Source: a virus. Taken from it: DNA of 32,470 nt. The notes below the pieces were generated by a model, which saw nothing but the letters and a program-made list of their open reading frames with translations, did no database searches and was not told where the DNA came from. Positions 7,318 to 14,469 of the stretch are shown here, one piece after another. The DNA is taken from IMG/VR virus record IMGVR_UViG_3300037189_026290, positions 1 to 32,470 of that record; one strand, written 5' to 3'. Within the stretch, counting starts at the first letter, position 1. Every line of letters begins with the position of its first letter. The position numbers were made by a program, and so were the translations under genes.

Positions 7318-8769
7318 ATGAGCACAACTTACCACGGCGTCACCTCCGCTCTCATCATTGCCCCCGGCGAGCAGATCACGACTGCCAACAGCGGCCTGAC
7401 CACTCTGACCCGCACCTACCAGTGCGCGGCTACCTACGAGGCCACCGCGGAGTCGATCCTCGTCCCTGGATACGCCCCGGCAGATTACCCTCTCCTTGCC
7501 CTTCAGACCGCGCCGGTCGCCCAGCGCACGGGCTCGATCACGACTTTTGCCTGCACGTTCTTTGGTGTCCTTTCGGAATCGGCTTGGGAAAGGTATTACG
7601 ATCAATACTCCAGCCGCAACGAGCAGGCCTCCTACACTTACGAGGATTTCAAGGGGATCAGGTCACTTGGTTTCTTGCTGACTTCTGCCACCGGAAAGTT
7701 CAATTACGGAGCCCCCGTCTTAAGCCGGAGCTATGTAGTTCCCCGCGCCACGATGCCCAAGGTTCCGGCACTTGCGGCCTCAGCATGGTCAGGCGTTCCG
7801 GTCTCGACGTTCAATGAAGTCCCCCCGGCCTCGACCGTCCCGACCACGGTCACCTTGTCCAGCGGCGACACGGTGGCCTATCCCGTGACTTTCGATCCCG
7901 ATCAGCCGCGCGGCAGTGACCTGCTTGCGGTCGGCATGACGACCAGGGTGAACAGTTTCTCGGTCGTGCCCTACGGAGCCGCCAATCTGGTTTCCATCGA
8001 TTACGAGCGGGTATGGGGGGCCGACGGGCACACTCTGAATCCTTACGCGCACGATCCGACAAATCTCCGCGACAGTTCCATCGATGCCTTGGTCCTACCG
8101 ACCAACAACTGCACGATATCAGGCCTTACGGTGACACCGGAGGCGTATGATTCCTCCGACACCCTTCAGGCCTCGCTCGGAGCCGGTCCGATTTCGGTCG
8201 GGTATGCGTCGCTCTCCAATCCGACGCCGGAATTCCCCGTGCTGGCAACGGGGATCGTTTGGCACGATCATTTTAACTCGCTTTCTGGTAACGATTACAA
8301 CGGATCCACCAGTCTTGCCTCCGGCATGTTATCAACGGCGCTCCATCTCAAGCCTTGGAAATACGACATCGCGGTCTCCGTCGCGACGGAAGGAGGGACC
8401 GCAAGCTCCTTTGTCTATAATGTGGTCACCAAGGGCGTACCTCCTCCTCCGACGATTACTTCTGGGTCGAGCACATTGACCCCAGCGGTGGGAGGCAGTT
8501 TTCCTCATGCGGCGTACACGACGTTCCGGGTTGATTTCGACGAAGCCTACCTTGGAGCCACGGCAGACTTCTCCATCACCTCCTACAGTTACCGGGCAGC
8601 ACAGGGCGGATCGACGCTGACTGCGGGATCGCCTTCGATTTCCGGCCCGTCGGATATTAACAAGCATTTGACCTTTACCTTGGCGGGAAATGTCGGAACC
8701 GATGTCACTCTCCGTGCGGTGAATGCCAGCGGATCAAGTGCCGTGGCCACCACGACGATCGCCATATGA
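7318..8769 (+). CDS. Distal tail / tail tip structural protein (unknown family)
   Basis: The 483-residue protein is rich in Ser, Thr, Gly and Val and appears all-beta. The N-terminal 160 residues have many aromatic residues (YYDQYSSRNEQASYTYEDF). The C-terminal third, from about residue 375 (GVPPPPTITSGSS), looks like immunoglobulin-like or fibronectin-like repeats, ending DVTLRAVNASGSSAVATTT. Such domains are common in tail tip and decoration proteins. It directly follows the tape measure gene, where distal tail proteins are normally encoded. The stop overlaps the next start by four bases (ATGA), so the two are translationally coupled. I cannot assign a named family. Confidence 0.72.
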   Translation: MSTTYHGVTSALIIAPGEQITTANSGLTTLTRTYQCAATYEATAESILVPGYAPADYPLLALQTAPVAQRTGSITTFACTFFGVLSESAWERYYDQYSSRNEQASYTYEDFKGIRSLGFLLTSATGKFNYGAPVLSRSYVVPRATMPKVPALAASAWSGVPVSTFNEVPPASTVPTTVTLSSGDTVAYPVTFDPDQPRGSDLLAVGMTTRVNSFSVVPYGAANLVSIDYERVWGADGHTLNPYAHDPTNLRDSSIDALVLPTNNCTISGLTVTPEAYDSSDTLQASLGAGPISVGYASLSNPTPEFPVLATGIVWHDHFNSLSGNDYNGSTSLASGMLSTALHLKPWKYDIAVSVATEGGTASSFVYNVVTKGVPPPPTITSGSSTLTPAVGGSFPHAAYTTFRVDFDEAYLGATADFSITSYSYRAAQGGSTLTAGSPSISGPSDINKHLTFTLAGNVGTDVTLRAVNASGSSAVATTTIAI

Positions 8770-9056
8770 GCACGACCCCTGACGGACTGGTCAGCTTCCG
8801 GTCGTATCTTTCCAATGTCGGAGGGCAAAACACGGGCCAGCCTCCGTACACGATCAAAGCCAAGGATCTCGATACCAACTTCCAGATGGTCACGGTCCGC
8901 CCTCCGGCCGCGTCCGGTGTCGGGAAATCTGCGGCATACACGGTCAAGATCACTCCGGTGGGGACCGAGCTTCAGTTCCATGTCGTGACGCTCCATGTCT
9001 GCGTCAATGGGGTCGATAAGCAGATCGATGTCCTGGCACTCGGTGACCCGTACTGA
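8766..9056 (+). CDS. Small tail-associated protein, unknown
   Basis: The 96-residue protein is beta-rich (SAAYTVKITPVGTELQFHVV) without membrane segments or recognised motif. Its ATG overlaps the stop of the previous gene and its own stop is two bases from the next start, so it belongs to a coupled tail-tip cluster. It may be a baseplate accessory subunit. The prediction of a real gene rests on coupling, length and codon use like its neighbours. Confidence 0.68.
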   Translation: MSTTPDGLVSFRSYLSNVGGQNTGQPPYTIKAKDLDTNFQMVTVRPPAASGVGKSAAYTVKITPVGTELQFHVVTLHVCVNGVDKQIDVLALGDPY

Positions 9057-9058
9057 CC

Positions 9059-9682
9059 GTGGCCACTTACCTGAAACGCTGTTCCGAGGGAGGTACTGCC
9101 GCCTGTCCGACTTGCGGGGGTACATCGACAGGGTGCTTTTATTCCGCATCCCTCGTCCTCGATGGCACGATCTCCATCGATGACTTGCCGGATAAGATCA
9201 AGGTCCGCTTGCAAACGGCAACGCCACCGTACCCGGAGGCGGATTTCGATTTCCTCAAGCAATCCGATGGGAGCTATCTGATCGATCCCGCCGTGGCATC
9301 CGGGGTTTACGCGGGATCAGTATTCTTGCAAAGCGGGGTTTCTTTCAAAGCCGCACCAGCATCGGTGTTTGATTTTGGCGGGGCTCCGCTCTGGGGATTT
9401 GTCAGCAGTAATCCGTTTTTAGGATTTACCAATAATTCCATCGGCCAGTGCATTCCGCCGTATTTCACATCGGAGAATTTTGTCCGTGATGCCTTTGACG
9501 ATCATTACACGACCGGCGGAGTCACCCTGACGCGGGTGTCGGATTATCTCTGGACGGGTGGAGGGCACGCCCTCTACTGGTCGGCCACCGGCTGGGGGTG
9601 GGTACTGGATGGCCATTCCAAGACCGGATTTCAGAACTCCCCCGTGGGATCCTACTCCGGCGGAGGCACGGTCACCGAATGA
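9059..9682 (+). CDS. Tail tip protein with N-terminal Cys cluster
   Basis: This 207-residue protein starts at GTG 9059, two bases after the previous stop. Residues 8-26 contain four cysteines (RCSEGG ... CPTCGGTSTGC), a possible metal-binding knuckle. The rest is Gly/Ser/aromatic-rich (GGGHALYWSATGWGWVLDG) and looks like a beta-sandwich or a receptor- or sugar-facing structural module. Phage tail tips sometimes carry iron-binding or disulphide knobs, but which applies is not known. The stop overlaps the next ATG by four bases. Confidence 0.68.
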   Translation: MATYLKRCSEGGTAACPTCGGTSTGCFYSASLVLDGTISIDDLPDKIKVRLQTATPPYPEADFDFLKQSDGSYLIDPAVASGVYAGSVFLQSGVSFKAAPASVFDFGGAPLWGFVSSNPFLGFTNNSIGQCIPPYFTSENFVRDAFDDHYTTGGVTLTRVSDYLWTGGGHALYWSATGWGWVLDGHSKTGFQNSPVGSYSGGGTVTE

Positions 9683-9888
9683 TCGAACGCATCGCCCAGG
9701 TCACCCGCTCGGTCACGCGCTGGATCGGTCAGGGGGCTCCGGTGACGCCTGCCGAGCTTCTGGCCAAAAGACAGGCCATCTGTGAGAAATGCCCTGCCAA
9801 AAAGGGTGCAAACTGCGACATCTGCGGGTGCTTTTTATCCGCAAAGCAATCCATGGCGACCGAGTCGTGTCCTTGGGAGAAGTGGTGA
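9679..9888 (+). CDS. Small Cys-rich protein of the tail-tip cluster
   Basis: The 69-residue protein has cysteines at 35, 38, 46, 49, 51 and 64 (CEKCPAKKGANCDICGC, then CPWEKW at the end). This C-x2-C ... C-x2-C-x-C ... CPxxKW layout recurs, in my memory, in small proteins encoded in tail regions of many phages, with unknown function; zinc binding is likely. ATG 9679 overlaps the upstream stop (ATGA). It adds a second Cys-rich product next to the Cys-rich N-terminus of the preceding protein, so both may bind the same metal site or cofactor during tail assembly. Confidence 0.76.
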   Translation: MIERIAQVTRSVTRWIGQGAPVTPAELLAKRQAICEKCPAKKGANCDICGCFLSAKQSMATESCPWEKW

Positions 9889-9889
9889 C

Positions 9890-9897
9890 TTTTGACA
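9890..9897 (+). promoter_or_regulatory. TTTTGACA start-proximal element
   Basis: The box begins one base after the upstream stop codon and lies 13 nt before the ATG at 9911. The gene has no Shine-Dalgarno site. Confidence 0.5.
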
Positions 9898-9910
9898 CCG
9901 CGCCCGAGGC

Positions 9911-10255
9911 ATGGCCTCTGTCTCTTTGCCCAGTATCGTCCAGTCTGCCGAGTATTCCTATCAGCTGACCGTCACCGACGGCTCCGGTTCTCCGGTCAAT
10001 ATCTCGACGGCCACGATCACGGGTCAGATCCGCAAGGCCGCTGGAAAAGATCTCTACGCCACCTTCACCGCCACGCCGGTCTCCGGTCAGGTCAACAAAG
10101 TGACCATGTCTTTGACACACACTCAGACCGCCGCGATCCCGGCCACGCCGGACGGCTCGGTCTGGGCGCATGACGTTTTCGTCCAGTTCACCGACGGAAG
10201 CCGCATCCGCGTCCTCCGTGCGGATATCACGGTCGAGGCTAGGGTCACTGCCTGA
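9911..10255 (+). CDS. Baseplate/tail fibre base protein with BppU-N-like fold (putative)
   Basis: The 114-residue protein is a single beta-domain: YSYQLTVTDGSGSPVNISTA, then ITGQIRKAAGKDLYATFT, then DVFVQFTDGSRIRVLRADIT. This order of strands is reminiscent of the N-terminal domain of the BppU baseplate upper protein and other fibre-attachment Ig-like domains. It precedes the fibre-like gene by five bases, fitting a fibre adaptor. The BppU likeness is from remembered pattern and would need a profile search. Confidence 0.7.
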   Translation: MASVSLPSIVQSAEYSYQLTVTDGSGSPVNISTATITGQIRKAAGKDLYATFTATPVSGQVNKVTMSLTHTQTAAIPATPDGSVWAHDVFVQFTDGSRIRVLRADITVEARVTA

Positions 10256-10260
10256 CGGCC

Positions 10261-11529
10261 ATGGCTGACGTAGCCGTCACGCTCCAGCCGGGACAACAGT
10301 TCCCCGTTTCGGTCACCGACCAGTTGACCACTGTCGGGACCGCCGCCCCCCTTACCAACATCGAGGTCTCCATCGCCTCGGTCGCAGGGATCAATGCCAC
10401 GGTTTCTGGAAATGCGGAACGCATTGTAACGGTCAGCGGTGGTGGCGGAGGATCTTCTGTCAAAGTTGTAGCCATTCCCGATGATGCCGCTCGGCTTTCG
10501 CTGACTCCCTCCCAAGTCAATGCCGGAGACCTCGTCCATGTCTATGTCGCGCCGGTGTCCTGGGTCAGTCCAGTCTTTCAACTGACGTTTGATTCCATCC
10601 CGTTTGATGGGACGGACTATTATCTGAACATCTACAGCGGAAGTTCTTGGGGTTTCAGCTACATCAATGACATAGGAGTTCAGGACGGAGACATCCCCAC
10701 ATTGGTCGCTGGTAGAGTGAAGCACTTCCTCGAGGTGAACTATTCGTCCGTTTTTAATGTTTCGATTTCTTTTGGCACAGTAACCACGGTCACGCTGAGT
10801 TTTAAAAATGAGGACTCAGACTATGGGTCGGTTAGTGGTGACTACGTTTCCGTTTCTCAAACTGTGTCTGAAGTCCGATCTACCGCTGGCTCAAGTGGTG
10901 GATTCTATCAAGTTATTGACGTTTCCAAGCTGGGAACTGCCGATGCTTTTGCCGTCCTTCCAATCAACAATCTTTTTCCATCACTATCGATAGGGTCTGC
11001 GGCAATCGATTCCCTGGGTAATATCACGGCGGCCTCGCAAATTCTCAACGGTGACGCTGGATCGGATTCGATCCTCAAAGTCGGAGCACTAGAGTTCCAA
11101 CCCTATGGGGTAAACAATGTGTGGTTTGGCGACAATGCCTACTATGCAGGCGGATTTTATTTCCGAAATAATGGATCGGCAGGTTTGTTTTACTTTCAGG
11201 GAGCAAACGCCGGTGGATCCGGTGAGGAAGGCCAGTTCCGCATGACTGGAAATGGAACTGCCGGGGATTCTTTTTCTCCGACCACACAACTGAAAATCGC
11301 TTACACCGGCGAATTTGGTGTTGGCCCTTCCGTCAGTACTGCGACTGGGGATTTCAATGGATCTAAATTTTACGTCGATGGAAACGGTAATGCCAGACTG
11401 TCCAAGTCGCTGAAACTCTCTCCGACATCAGCACCCTCATCCCCCAGTGCAGGCCAGATCTACTACGATTCCACGAGCAACCACTTCTATGGCTACAACG
11501 GATCGACCTGGAAACAACTCGACAACTAA
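10261..11529 (+). CDS. Tail fibre / receptor-binding protein (putative)
   Basis: The 422-residue protein has a short N-terminal domain, a Gly linker (SGGGGGSS near residue 60-66), a long beta-rich body and a C-terminal segment ending AGQIYYDSTSNHFYGYNGST followed by WKQLDN. Such a Y-D-xx-x-N-x-F-Y-G-Y-N-G-S-T-W ending is typical of trimeric tail fibre heads. Base composition drops here (more A/T, more TTT and AAT codons) than in flanking genes, which is common for exchanged host-range modules. It should contact the host surface. The start at ATG 10261 lies five bases after the previous stop. Confidence 0.82.
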   Translation: MADVAVTLQPGQQFPVSVTDQLTTVGTAAPLTNIEVSIASVAGINATVSGNAERIVTVSGGGGGSSVKVVAIPDDAARLSLTPSQVNAGDLVHVYVAPVSWVSPVFQLTFDSIPFDGTDYYLNIYSGSSWGFSYINDIGVQDGDIPTLVAGRVKHFLEVNYSSVFNVSISFGTVTTVTLSFKNEDSDYGSVSGDYVSVSQTVSEVRSTAGSSGGFYQVIDVSKLGTADAFAVLPINNLFPSLSIGSAAIDSLGNITAASQILNGDAGSDSILKVGALEFQPYGVNNVWFGDNAYYAGGFYFRNNGSAGLFYFQGANAGGSGEEGQFRMTGNGTAGDSFSPTTQLKIAYTGEFGVGPSVSTATGDFNGSKFYVDGNGNARLSKSLKLSPTSAPSSPSAGQIYYDSTSNHFYGYNGSTWKQLDN

Positions 11530-11533
11530 ATCT

Positions 11534-11782
11534 ATGAGTCAGATCACGATTACTCTTCAAACTGCGACCATCGACACTTCCAAGTATGTCCTGTCGGATG
11601 ACCCATCCACGAAACGGGTCACAGTTACCTTTGCAGGGCTTTTTGTTCCCGTTGTGATCTGGGATGGAGATGCCTACACCGCCGCCGGTGACTACACTCA
11701 AGTCCAAGTGGACGCCCGGATCACCGAGGTGCTTGGAGCCGATCCTGCCGCCAAGATTTCCAGTCTGCTCCGGCACTTATGA
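11534..11782 (+). CDS. Small protein after the fibre gene, unknown
   Basis: The 82-residue protein (ITITLQTATIDTSKYVLSDD near the start) is beta-rich with a short helical C-terminus (DARITEVLGADPAAKISSLL). ATG 11534 is four bases after the fibre stop and its own stop overlaps the next ATG (ATGA). It could be a fibre chaperone or a capping protein, but no motif supports either. Confidence 0.66.
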   Translation: MSQITITLQTATIDTSKYVLSDDPSTKRVTVTFAGLFVPVVIWDGDAYTAAGDYTQVQVDARITEVLGADPAAKISSLLRHL

Positions 11783-12027
11783 CCGACGCGGCAAAATGGC
11801 TTGATGTCGGCTTGAAGGTGTTGACCGCCGTCGCCGGTCTGCTCTTCATCACTATGAGCCGCAGTTTTGTCACCCGTGAGGAATACGAAAAAACCGATGC
11901 CAGGGTGCAGAAAATCGAGTTTGCCCTGGTCCAGCTCGTGGAACAGAACAAAGCCAATGACCGGCAGGATCAGATCATGGCCGACCATGAGTCGCGAATC
12001 CGGATGCTGGAGTCGCACCACCAGTAG
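11779..12027 (+). CDS. Small membrane protein with coiled coil (holin/antiholin-like)
   Basis: The 82-residue protein has one transmembrane helix (about residues 8-27, DVGLKVLTAVAGLLFITM) followed by a charged coiled coil (residues 33-80). It is the first gene of the lysis cluster. A single-membrane small protein ahead of spanin, holin and endolysin may be an antiholin or a class III-like holin. It could also be an integral-membrane spanin subunit working with the lipoprotein gene that follows. Its ATG overlaps the stop of the previous gene. Confidence 0.7.
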   Translation: MTDAAKWLDVGLKVLTAVAGLLFITMSRSFVTREEYEKTDARVQKIEFALVQLVEQNKANDRQDQIMADHESRIRMLESHHQ

Positions 12028-12035
12028 TTTTGACA
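12028..12035 (+). promoter_or_regulatory. TTTTGACA start-proximal element
   Basis: The box starts directly after the TAG stop of the preceding gene and lies 14 nt before the GTG start at 12050. Confidence 0.5.
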
Positions 12036-12049
12036 TGGTGGCTTCCTGA

Positions 12050-12529
12050 GTGAAGCAGTCCGCCATTCATGCGCTGGTCATTATTCTCTTAGCTTGGCTG
12101 GCCTTGACGGTCTGCCTCTTTGGCATTACCGGATGCGCTACGGCCCCGAAGCCTACAGCTCCGGTCTTCACGGCCCCGACCGTCACCAAGACTTGGACCG
12201 CAGTTTCCAAAGCCCGTGATGCCGCCCGTGACCTCGAGGCCGATGCCCCTGCCTCTCTCCGTCCTGGCATCGCGGCTCTTTCCCAAGATCTGGCCAATGC
12301 CCAGCAAGCCCTGAGCGATTATGCCGCGAGTGTTGGAACTCAGACGGATGCCCTGAACAAAGCCGAATCCGACAAGAACGCGGCCCTGCTCCAGGTCTCC
12401 TACCTCGAAGGCAAGCGTGAGAAGGCCCTGCGAGAACTCTGGATCCTCCGGCTCATCATCCTCGCCGAGATCGGTTGCGTGGTCGGATGGATCGCCCTAC
12501 GCGGGGGGATCCGCGCCATGCTCCCGTGA
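12050..12529 (+). CDS. Candidate unimolecular spanin (u-spanin)
   Basis: The 159-residue protein has an N-terminal hydrophobic signal (residues 7-28) ending in the lipobox FGITGC, with Cys29 as the predicted lipidated residue. A Pro-rich stretch follows, then a long helical region (about 47-130), then a C-terminal transmembrane helix (131-150, WILRLIILAEIGCVVGWIAL) and a basic end. Lipid anchor at one end and membrane helix at the other is the layout of T1-type u-spanins, which bridge the two membranes and fuse them after peptidoglycan breakdown. It lies between a membrane protein gene and the holin gene. The GTG start fits the TTTTGACA box. Alternative: an outer membrane lipoprotein of another use. 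Confidence 0.74.
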   Translation: MKQSAIHALVIILLAWLALTVCLFGITGCATAPKPTAPVFTAPTVTKTWTAVSKARDAARDLEADAPASLRPGIAALSQDLANAQQALSDYAASVGTQTDALNKAESDKNAALLQVSYLEGKREKALRELWILRLIILAEIGCVVGWIALRGGIRAMLP

Positions 12530-12774
12530 AAGATTGGCTCTCCAAGGTCTTCAGCGAGGCGAATGGTACACCCAGTAGCGTCCGCCTTCTGCTGGGGCTG
12601 GTGGTCTTCTGTGCCGTCGGGGCCGTGATCTATGTCCTGATCCAACACGCTCGACTCGGCACACTCATCGACCTGCCTCCAGGTGTGGTCTCGGTCGTGA
12701 ACTGGTCGGTCTCGGTCCTCGCCGGGGCCAAGGCGGCCAGCAAATTCGGAGAGCAACCCCCGACTGCGCCATGA
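12526..12774 (+). CDS. Holin (putative, two transmembrane helices)
   Basis: The 82-residue protein has two membrane helices (about residues 19-40, VRLLLGLVVFCAVGAVIYVL, and 51-67, PPGVVSVVNWSVSVLAG). An SSVRLL motif precedes the first, and a KAASKFGE motif follows the second. This SS-x-R ... K-xx-x-K-x-x-E layout is common in phage class II holins. GTG 12526 overlaps the spanin stop (GTGA) and the stop overlaps the endolysin ATG, so the three lysis genes are coupled. It should form the inner-membrane lesion that lets the endolysin out, or depolarise the membrane. Confidence 0.8.
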   Translation: MKDWLSKVFSEANGTPSSVRLLLGLVVFCAVGAVIYVLIQHARLGTLIDLPPGVVSVVNWSVSVLAGAKAASKFGEQPPTAP

Positions 12775-13313
12775 TGCTCCCTCTCAAAGACCTGTGGGAA
12801 TCCATAGAAATCACCGACTCGGCCCGCTTTATCCGGGCGGTCAAGGCGATCCGGGCGAATCAGGCCCACTATGATGCGGTGGCGGAGTTTTGCCGCATCC
12901 CGTGGCAGATCGTCGCTGTCCTACACACCCGCGAAGCCGATGGGAACTTTAACTGCCATCTGCACAACGGAGATCCCTTAACGGAAAGGACAGTTCACGT
13001 TCCCAAAGGATATCCCCTCGTCGGGGAACCTCCCTTTACCTGGGAGGAATCGGCCCGTGATGCGCTTTCCATGTCCAATTTGTCAGGCCGTGCCGGATGG
13101 GATGATATTGCCACGACGCTGGACCGCATTGAGCGGTTTAATGGCCTCGGCTACCGCAGGAAAGGCCTTCCATCTCCTTATCTCTGGGCGGGGACCAACC
13201 ATGCTCCGTCAGGGAAATTCACATCCGACGGGCACTTCGATCCTGCCGCCACCGATGCCCAGCCGGGAGGAGCAGGTCTCCTGAAGCTCCTCGGATACCG
13301 CACGGTCACTTGA
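12771..13313 (+). CDS. Endolysin, lysozyme-like
   Basis: The 180-residue protein belongs to the lysis cluster and has a VLHTREADGNFNCHLHNGDP segment (residues 50-69). The Glu in TREA (Glu55) is the probable catalytic acid, and the LHNGDPL block is, in my memory, a conserved mark of a lysozyme-like phage and bacterial muramidase family. A WEESARDAL helix (91-99) and a GGAGLLKLLG end complete the domain. There is no signal peptide, so release depends on the holin. Either of two adjacent Met codons (12771, 12774) can be the start; the first overlaps the holin stop. Confidence 0.8.
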   Translation: MMLPLKDLWESIEITDSARFIRAVKAIRANQAHYDAVAEFCRIPWQIVAVLHTREADGNFNCHLHNGDPLTERTVHVPKGYPLVGEPPFTWEESARDALSMSNLSGRAGWDDIATTLDRIERFNGLGYRRKGLPSPYLWAGTNHAPSGKFTSDGHFDPAATDAQPGGAGLLKLLGYRTVT

Positions 13314-13326
13314 CACTCCAACGGAA

Positions 13327-13509
13327 ATTTCTTCAACTGTCACGCTGATCGAGGCTTTGCGGGTTCTGGCTCGGACCGTCAAAACGCAGGATGGCGTGGT
13401 TTCCGCATGCCTAAATGCGGAGCCAGCCCGATTTCCTAGCGCTGCGCGCGCAGCGCGTGGCGCTAGGCTTCCGGCTCGTGCCCGTAGGCCCGGAGCAACT
13501 GGCGAGTGA
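13327..13509 (+). pseudogene. Remnant of a small phage gene with lost start codon
   Basis: Downstream of the endolysin the frame from about 13285 to the TGA at 13507 has no ATG, GTG or TTG until well inside the conserved part. Yet it reads SSTVTLIEALRVLARTVKTQ and then DGVVSACLNA, which looks like a real helical phage protein of the type LIEALRILARD-x-DG-x. An ATT at 13327 sits where a start would be expected, 11 nt after a TTGACA box. After residue 30 the sequence turns into the repeat palindrome and then antisense of the opposite gene. I read it as a decayed gene whose ATG became ATT and whose 3' end was replaced. ATT initiation is an alternative. Confidence 0.45.
13435..13467. repeat. Long palindrome containing the CGCTGCGCGCGCAGCG repeat
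   Basis: CCTAGCGC (13435-13442) pairs with GCGCTAGG (13460-13467). Inside is GCGCTGCGCGCGCAGCGC, whose 16-base core is found again at 22264 and 31206. It lies at the meeting point of rightward late and leftward genes and holds the stop codon of the leftward gene. It may act as a bidirectional transcription barrier, although no U-tract follows. Confidence 0.7.
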
Positions 13510-13690
13510 GGATGTTCTGTCGCTGAAGTTCCAAGATCTGCTTGGTTCCTTTCTCGTTCAGTGCCCAGAGCTGGAGAACGATCACAAAAGGCAACAGCGC
13601 GCAAACGATCCCGAACATGATGCTCAGGACGACGCCCAGGACACCTAATCCTGCAAAGACAGAAAACGCAGATGCCAGAAAGAATGTCAT
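13463..13690 (-). CDS. Small membrane protein
   Basis: The 75-residue protein is encoded leftward. It has a hydrophobic N-terminal half (about residues 1-42, FAGLGVLGVVLSIMFGIVCA and more) that could make one or two membrane helices, then a charged helix (NEKGTKQILELQRQNILTRQ) and an LLRAYGHEPEA end. The start is four bases after the stop of the upstream leftward gene (14092-13694), so the two are probably one operon. Function is unknown. Being expressed from the lysogenic strand next to a regulator, it may be a lysogenic conversion or immunity protein. Confidence 0.7.
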   Translation of the reverse strand: MTFFLASAFSVFAGLGVLGVVLSIMFGIVCALLPFVIVLQLWALNEKGTKQILELQRQNILTRQLLRAYGHEPEA

Positions 13691-13693
13691 TGA

Positions 13694-14092
13694 TTAAATG
13701 GCTTTGTGGATGGCATCGATAGCCTCTTCGATGAACTTGTAGTCGTTGCTGGCAATCACTTGATTGTGCCCTCCGGCAGCCACGATGTTAATCAGTTTCC
13801 GGGGCTTTTTCCTCCAAAGTTGAAAAAATACGACCATCAGGACCGCCGTGATCAGGGCAATAAAAAGGAATGGGGTCAGTTTTTCTTTTGCATACGAGGA
13901 AAGGGACATCCCTGTAAAAATTGCAAAAGCGAGCATCAGAAGGAAATTTGCCGACTTCCCTTTCACCGGTTCCAAATCGACCGTAACCCCTGCCACGCTA
14001 GAAGGGACAAATGTTGAATTGTTGATGATGATCAAGCGGTTGGTCACGCGGACCCCGTTTTTATCAAGAAAGACAGTCTCTTCGTTTTCCAT
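13694..14092 (-). CDS. Membrane protein of DUF6232 type (putative)
   Basis: The 132-residue protein starts ENEETVFLDKNGVRVTNRLI, the arrangement of DUF6232 proteins (a short beta domain, a VTN-R motif, then two membrane helices). The helices are about residues 49-66 (FLLMLAFAIFTGMSLSSYA) and 72-91 (LTPFLFIALITAVLMVVFFQ). The C-terminal domain (INIVAAGGHNQVIASNDYKF) is again in family style. Its cellular role is not known. The codon use is AT-richer than neighbouring late genes. It belongs to the leftward operon led by the RHH regulator, so it may be expressed in the lysogen. Confidence 0.72.
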   Translation of the reverse strand: MENEETVFLDKNGVRVTNRLIIINNSTFVPSSVAGVTVDLEPVKGKSANFLLMLAFAIFTGMSLSSYAKEKLTPFLFIALITAVLMVVFFQLWRKKPRKLINIVAAGGHNQVIASNDYKFIEEAIDAIHKAI

Positions 14093-14139
14093 ATGGTCTT
14101 ATTCGTGATACAAAGGGGATCCGTCGGGAAAGCGCAAAA

Positions 14140-14379
14140 TTACCGCCCCGTAGCCTTTTTCGGTTCCTCAGCCGCCCGAGGTGCGGTGACTTCGGTGACG
14201 GGGTACGTCGCCGATTCTTGAAGCAAGGCGTCCAAATGACGTTCAACCAAAGGAAGGCCTGCGGCAATCGCCATTCTCATGATTGAAGAATGGTCGGTTG
14301 CAGCGCGTTTGGCTAAGGCGGTGATTCGCTCATGAACGGGCCATTTAAGCCTGACTGTTTTGGTGATTTCTTTGTCCAT
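14140..14379 (-). CDS. Ribbon-helix-helix (CopG/Arc-like) regulator, leftward
   Basis: The 79-residue protein shows a strand (TKTVRLKWP), a first helix (VHERITALAKRAA) and a second helix (DHSSIMRMAIAAGLPLVERH), which is the RHH DNA-binding layout of Arc, Mnt and CopG dimers. The tail is Pro/Lys-rich and probably flexible. It is the first gene of the leftward operon and starts 90 bp from the divergent RHH gene. Helix two resembles that of the opposing protein (I-xx-R-x-AI-x-AGL-xx-VE). It is a candidate for the lysogeny repressor. A purine-rich AAGAAGG site lies upstream of the ATG. Confidence 0.8.
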   Translation of the reverse strand: MDKEITKTVRLKWPVHERITALAKRAATDHSSIMRMAIAAGLPLVERHLDALLQESATYPVTEVTAPRAAEEPKKATGR

Positions 14380-14469
14380 CGTTTGACACCTTCTTCTTTT
14401 TTAGAAGAATTTCCAATAATTTCTTGCCATCCACTATAATTTAAGCCAAAACACTACTTGCCACGACAC
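14380..14469. promoter_or_regulatory. Divergent RHH control region
   Basis: This 90-bp, AT-rich region separates two opposing RHH genes. It contains the palindrome TTCTTCT-TTTTT-AGAAGAA (14391-14409), a possible operator. A perfect TATAAT at 14435-14440 could be the -10 box of a rightward promoter with start about 14447; the -35 (TTCCAA) is weak. A TTTGACA at 14382 is spaced about 17 bp from AGAATT, a second possible rightward promoter. Leftward -10 candidates are not clear. Confidence 0.65.
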
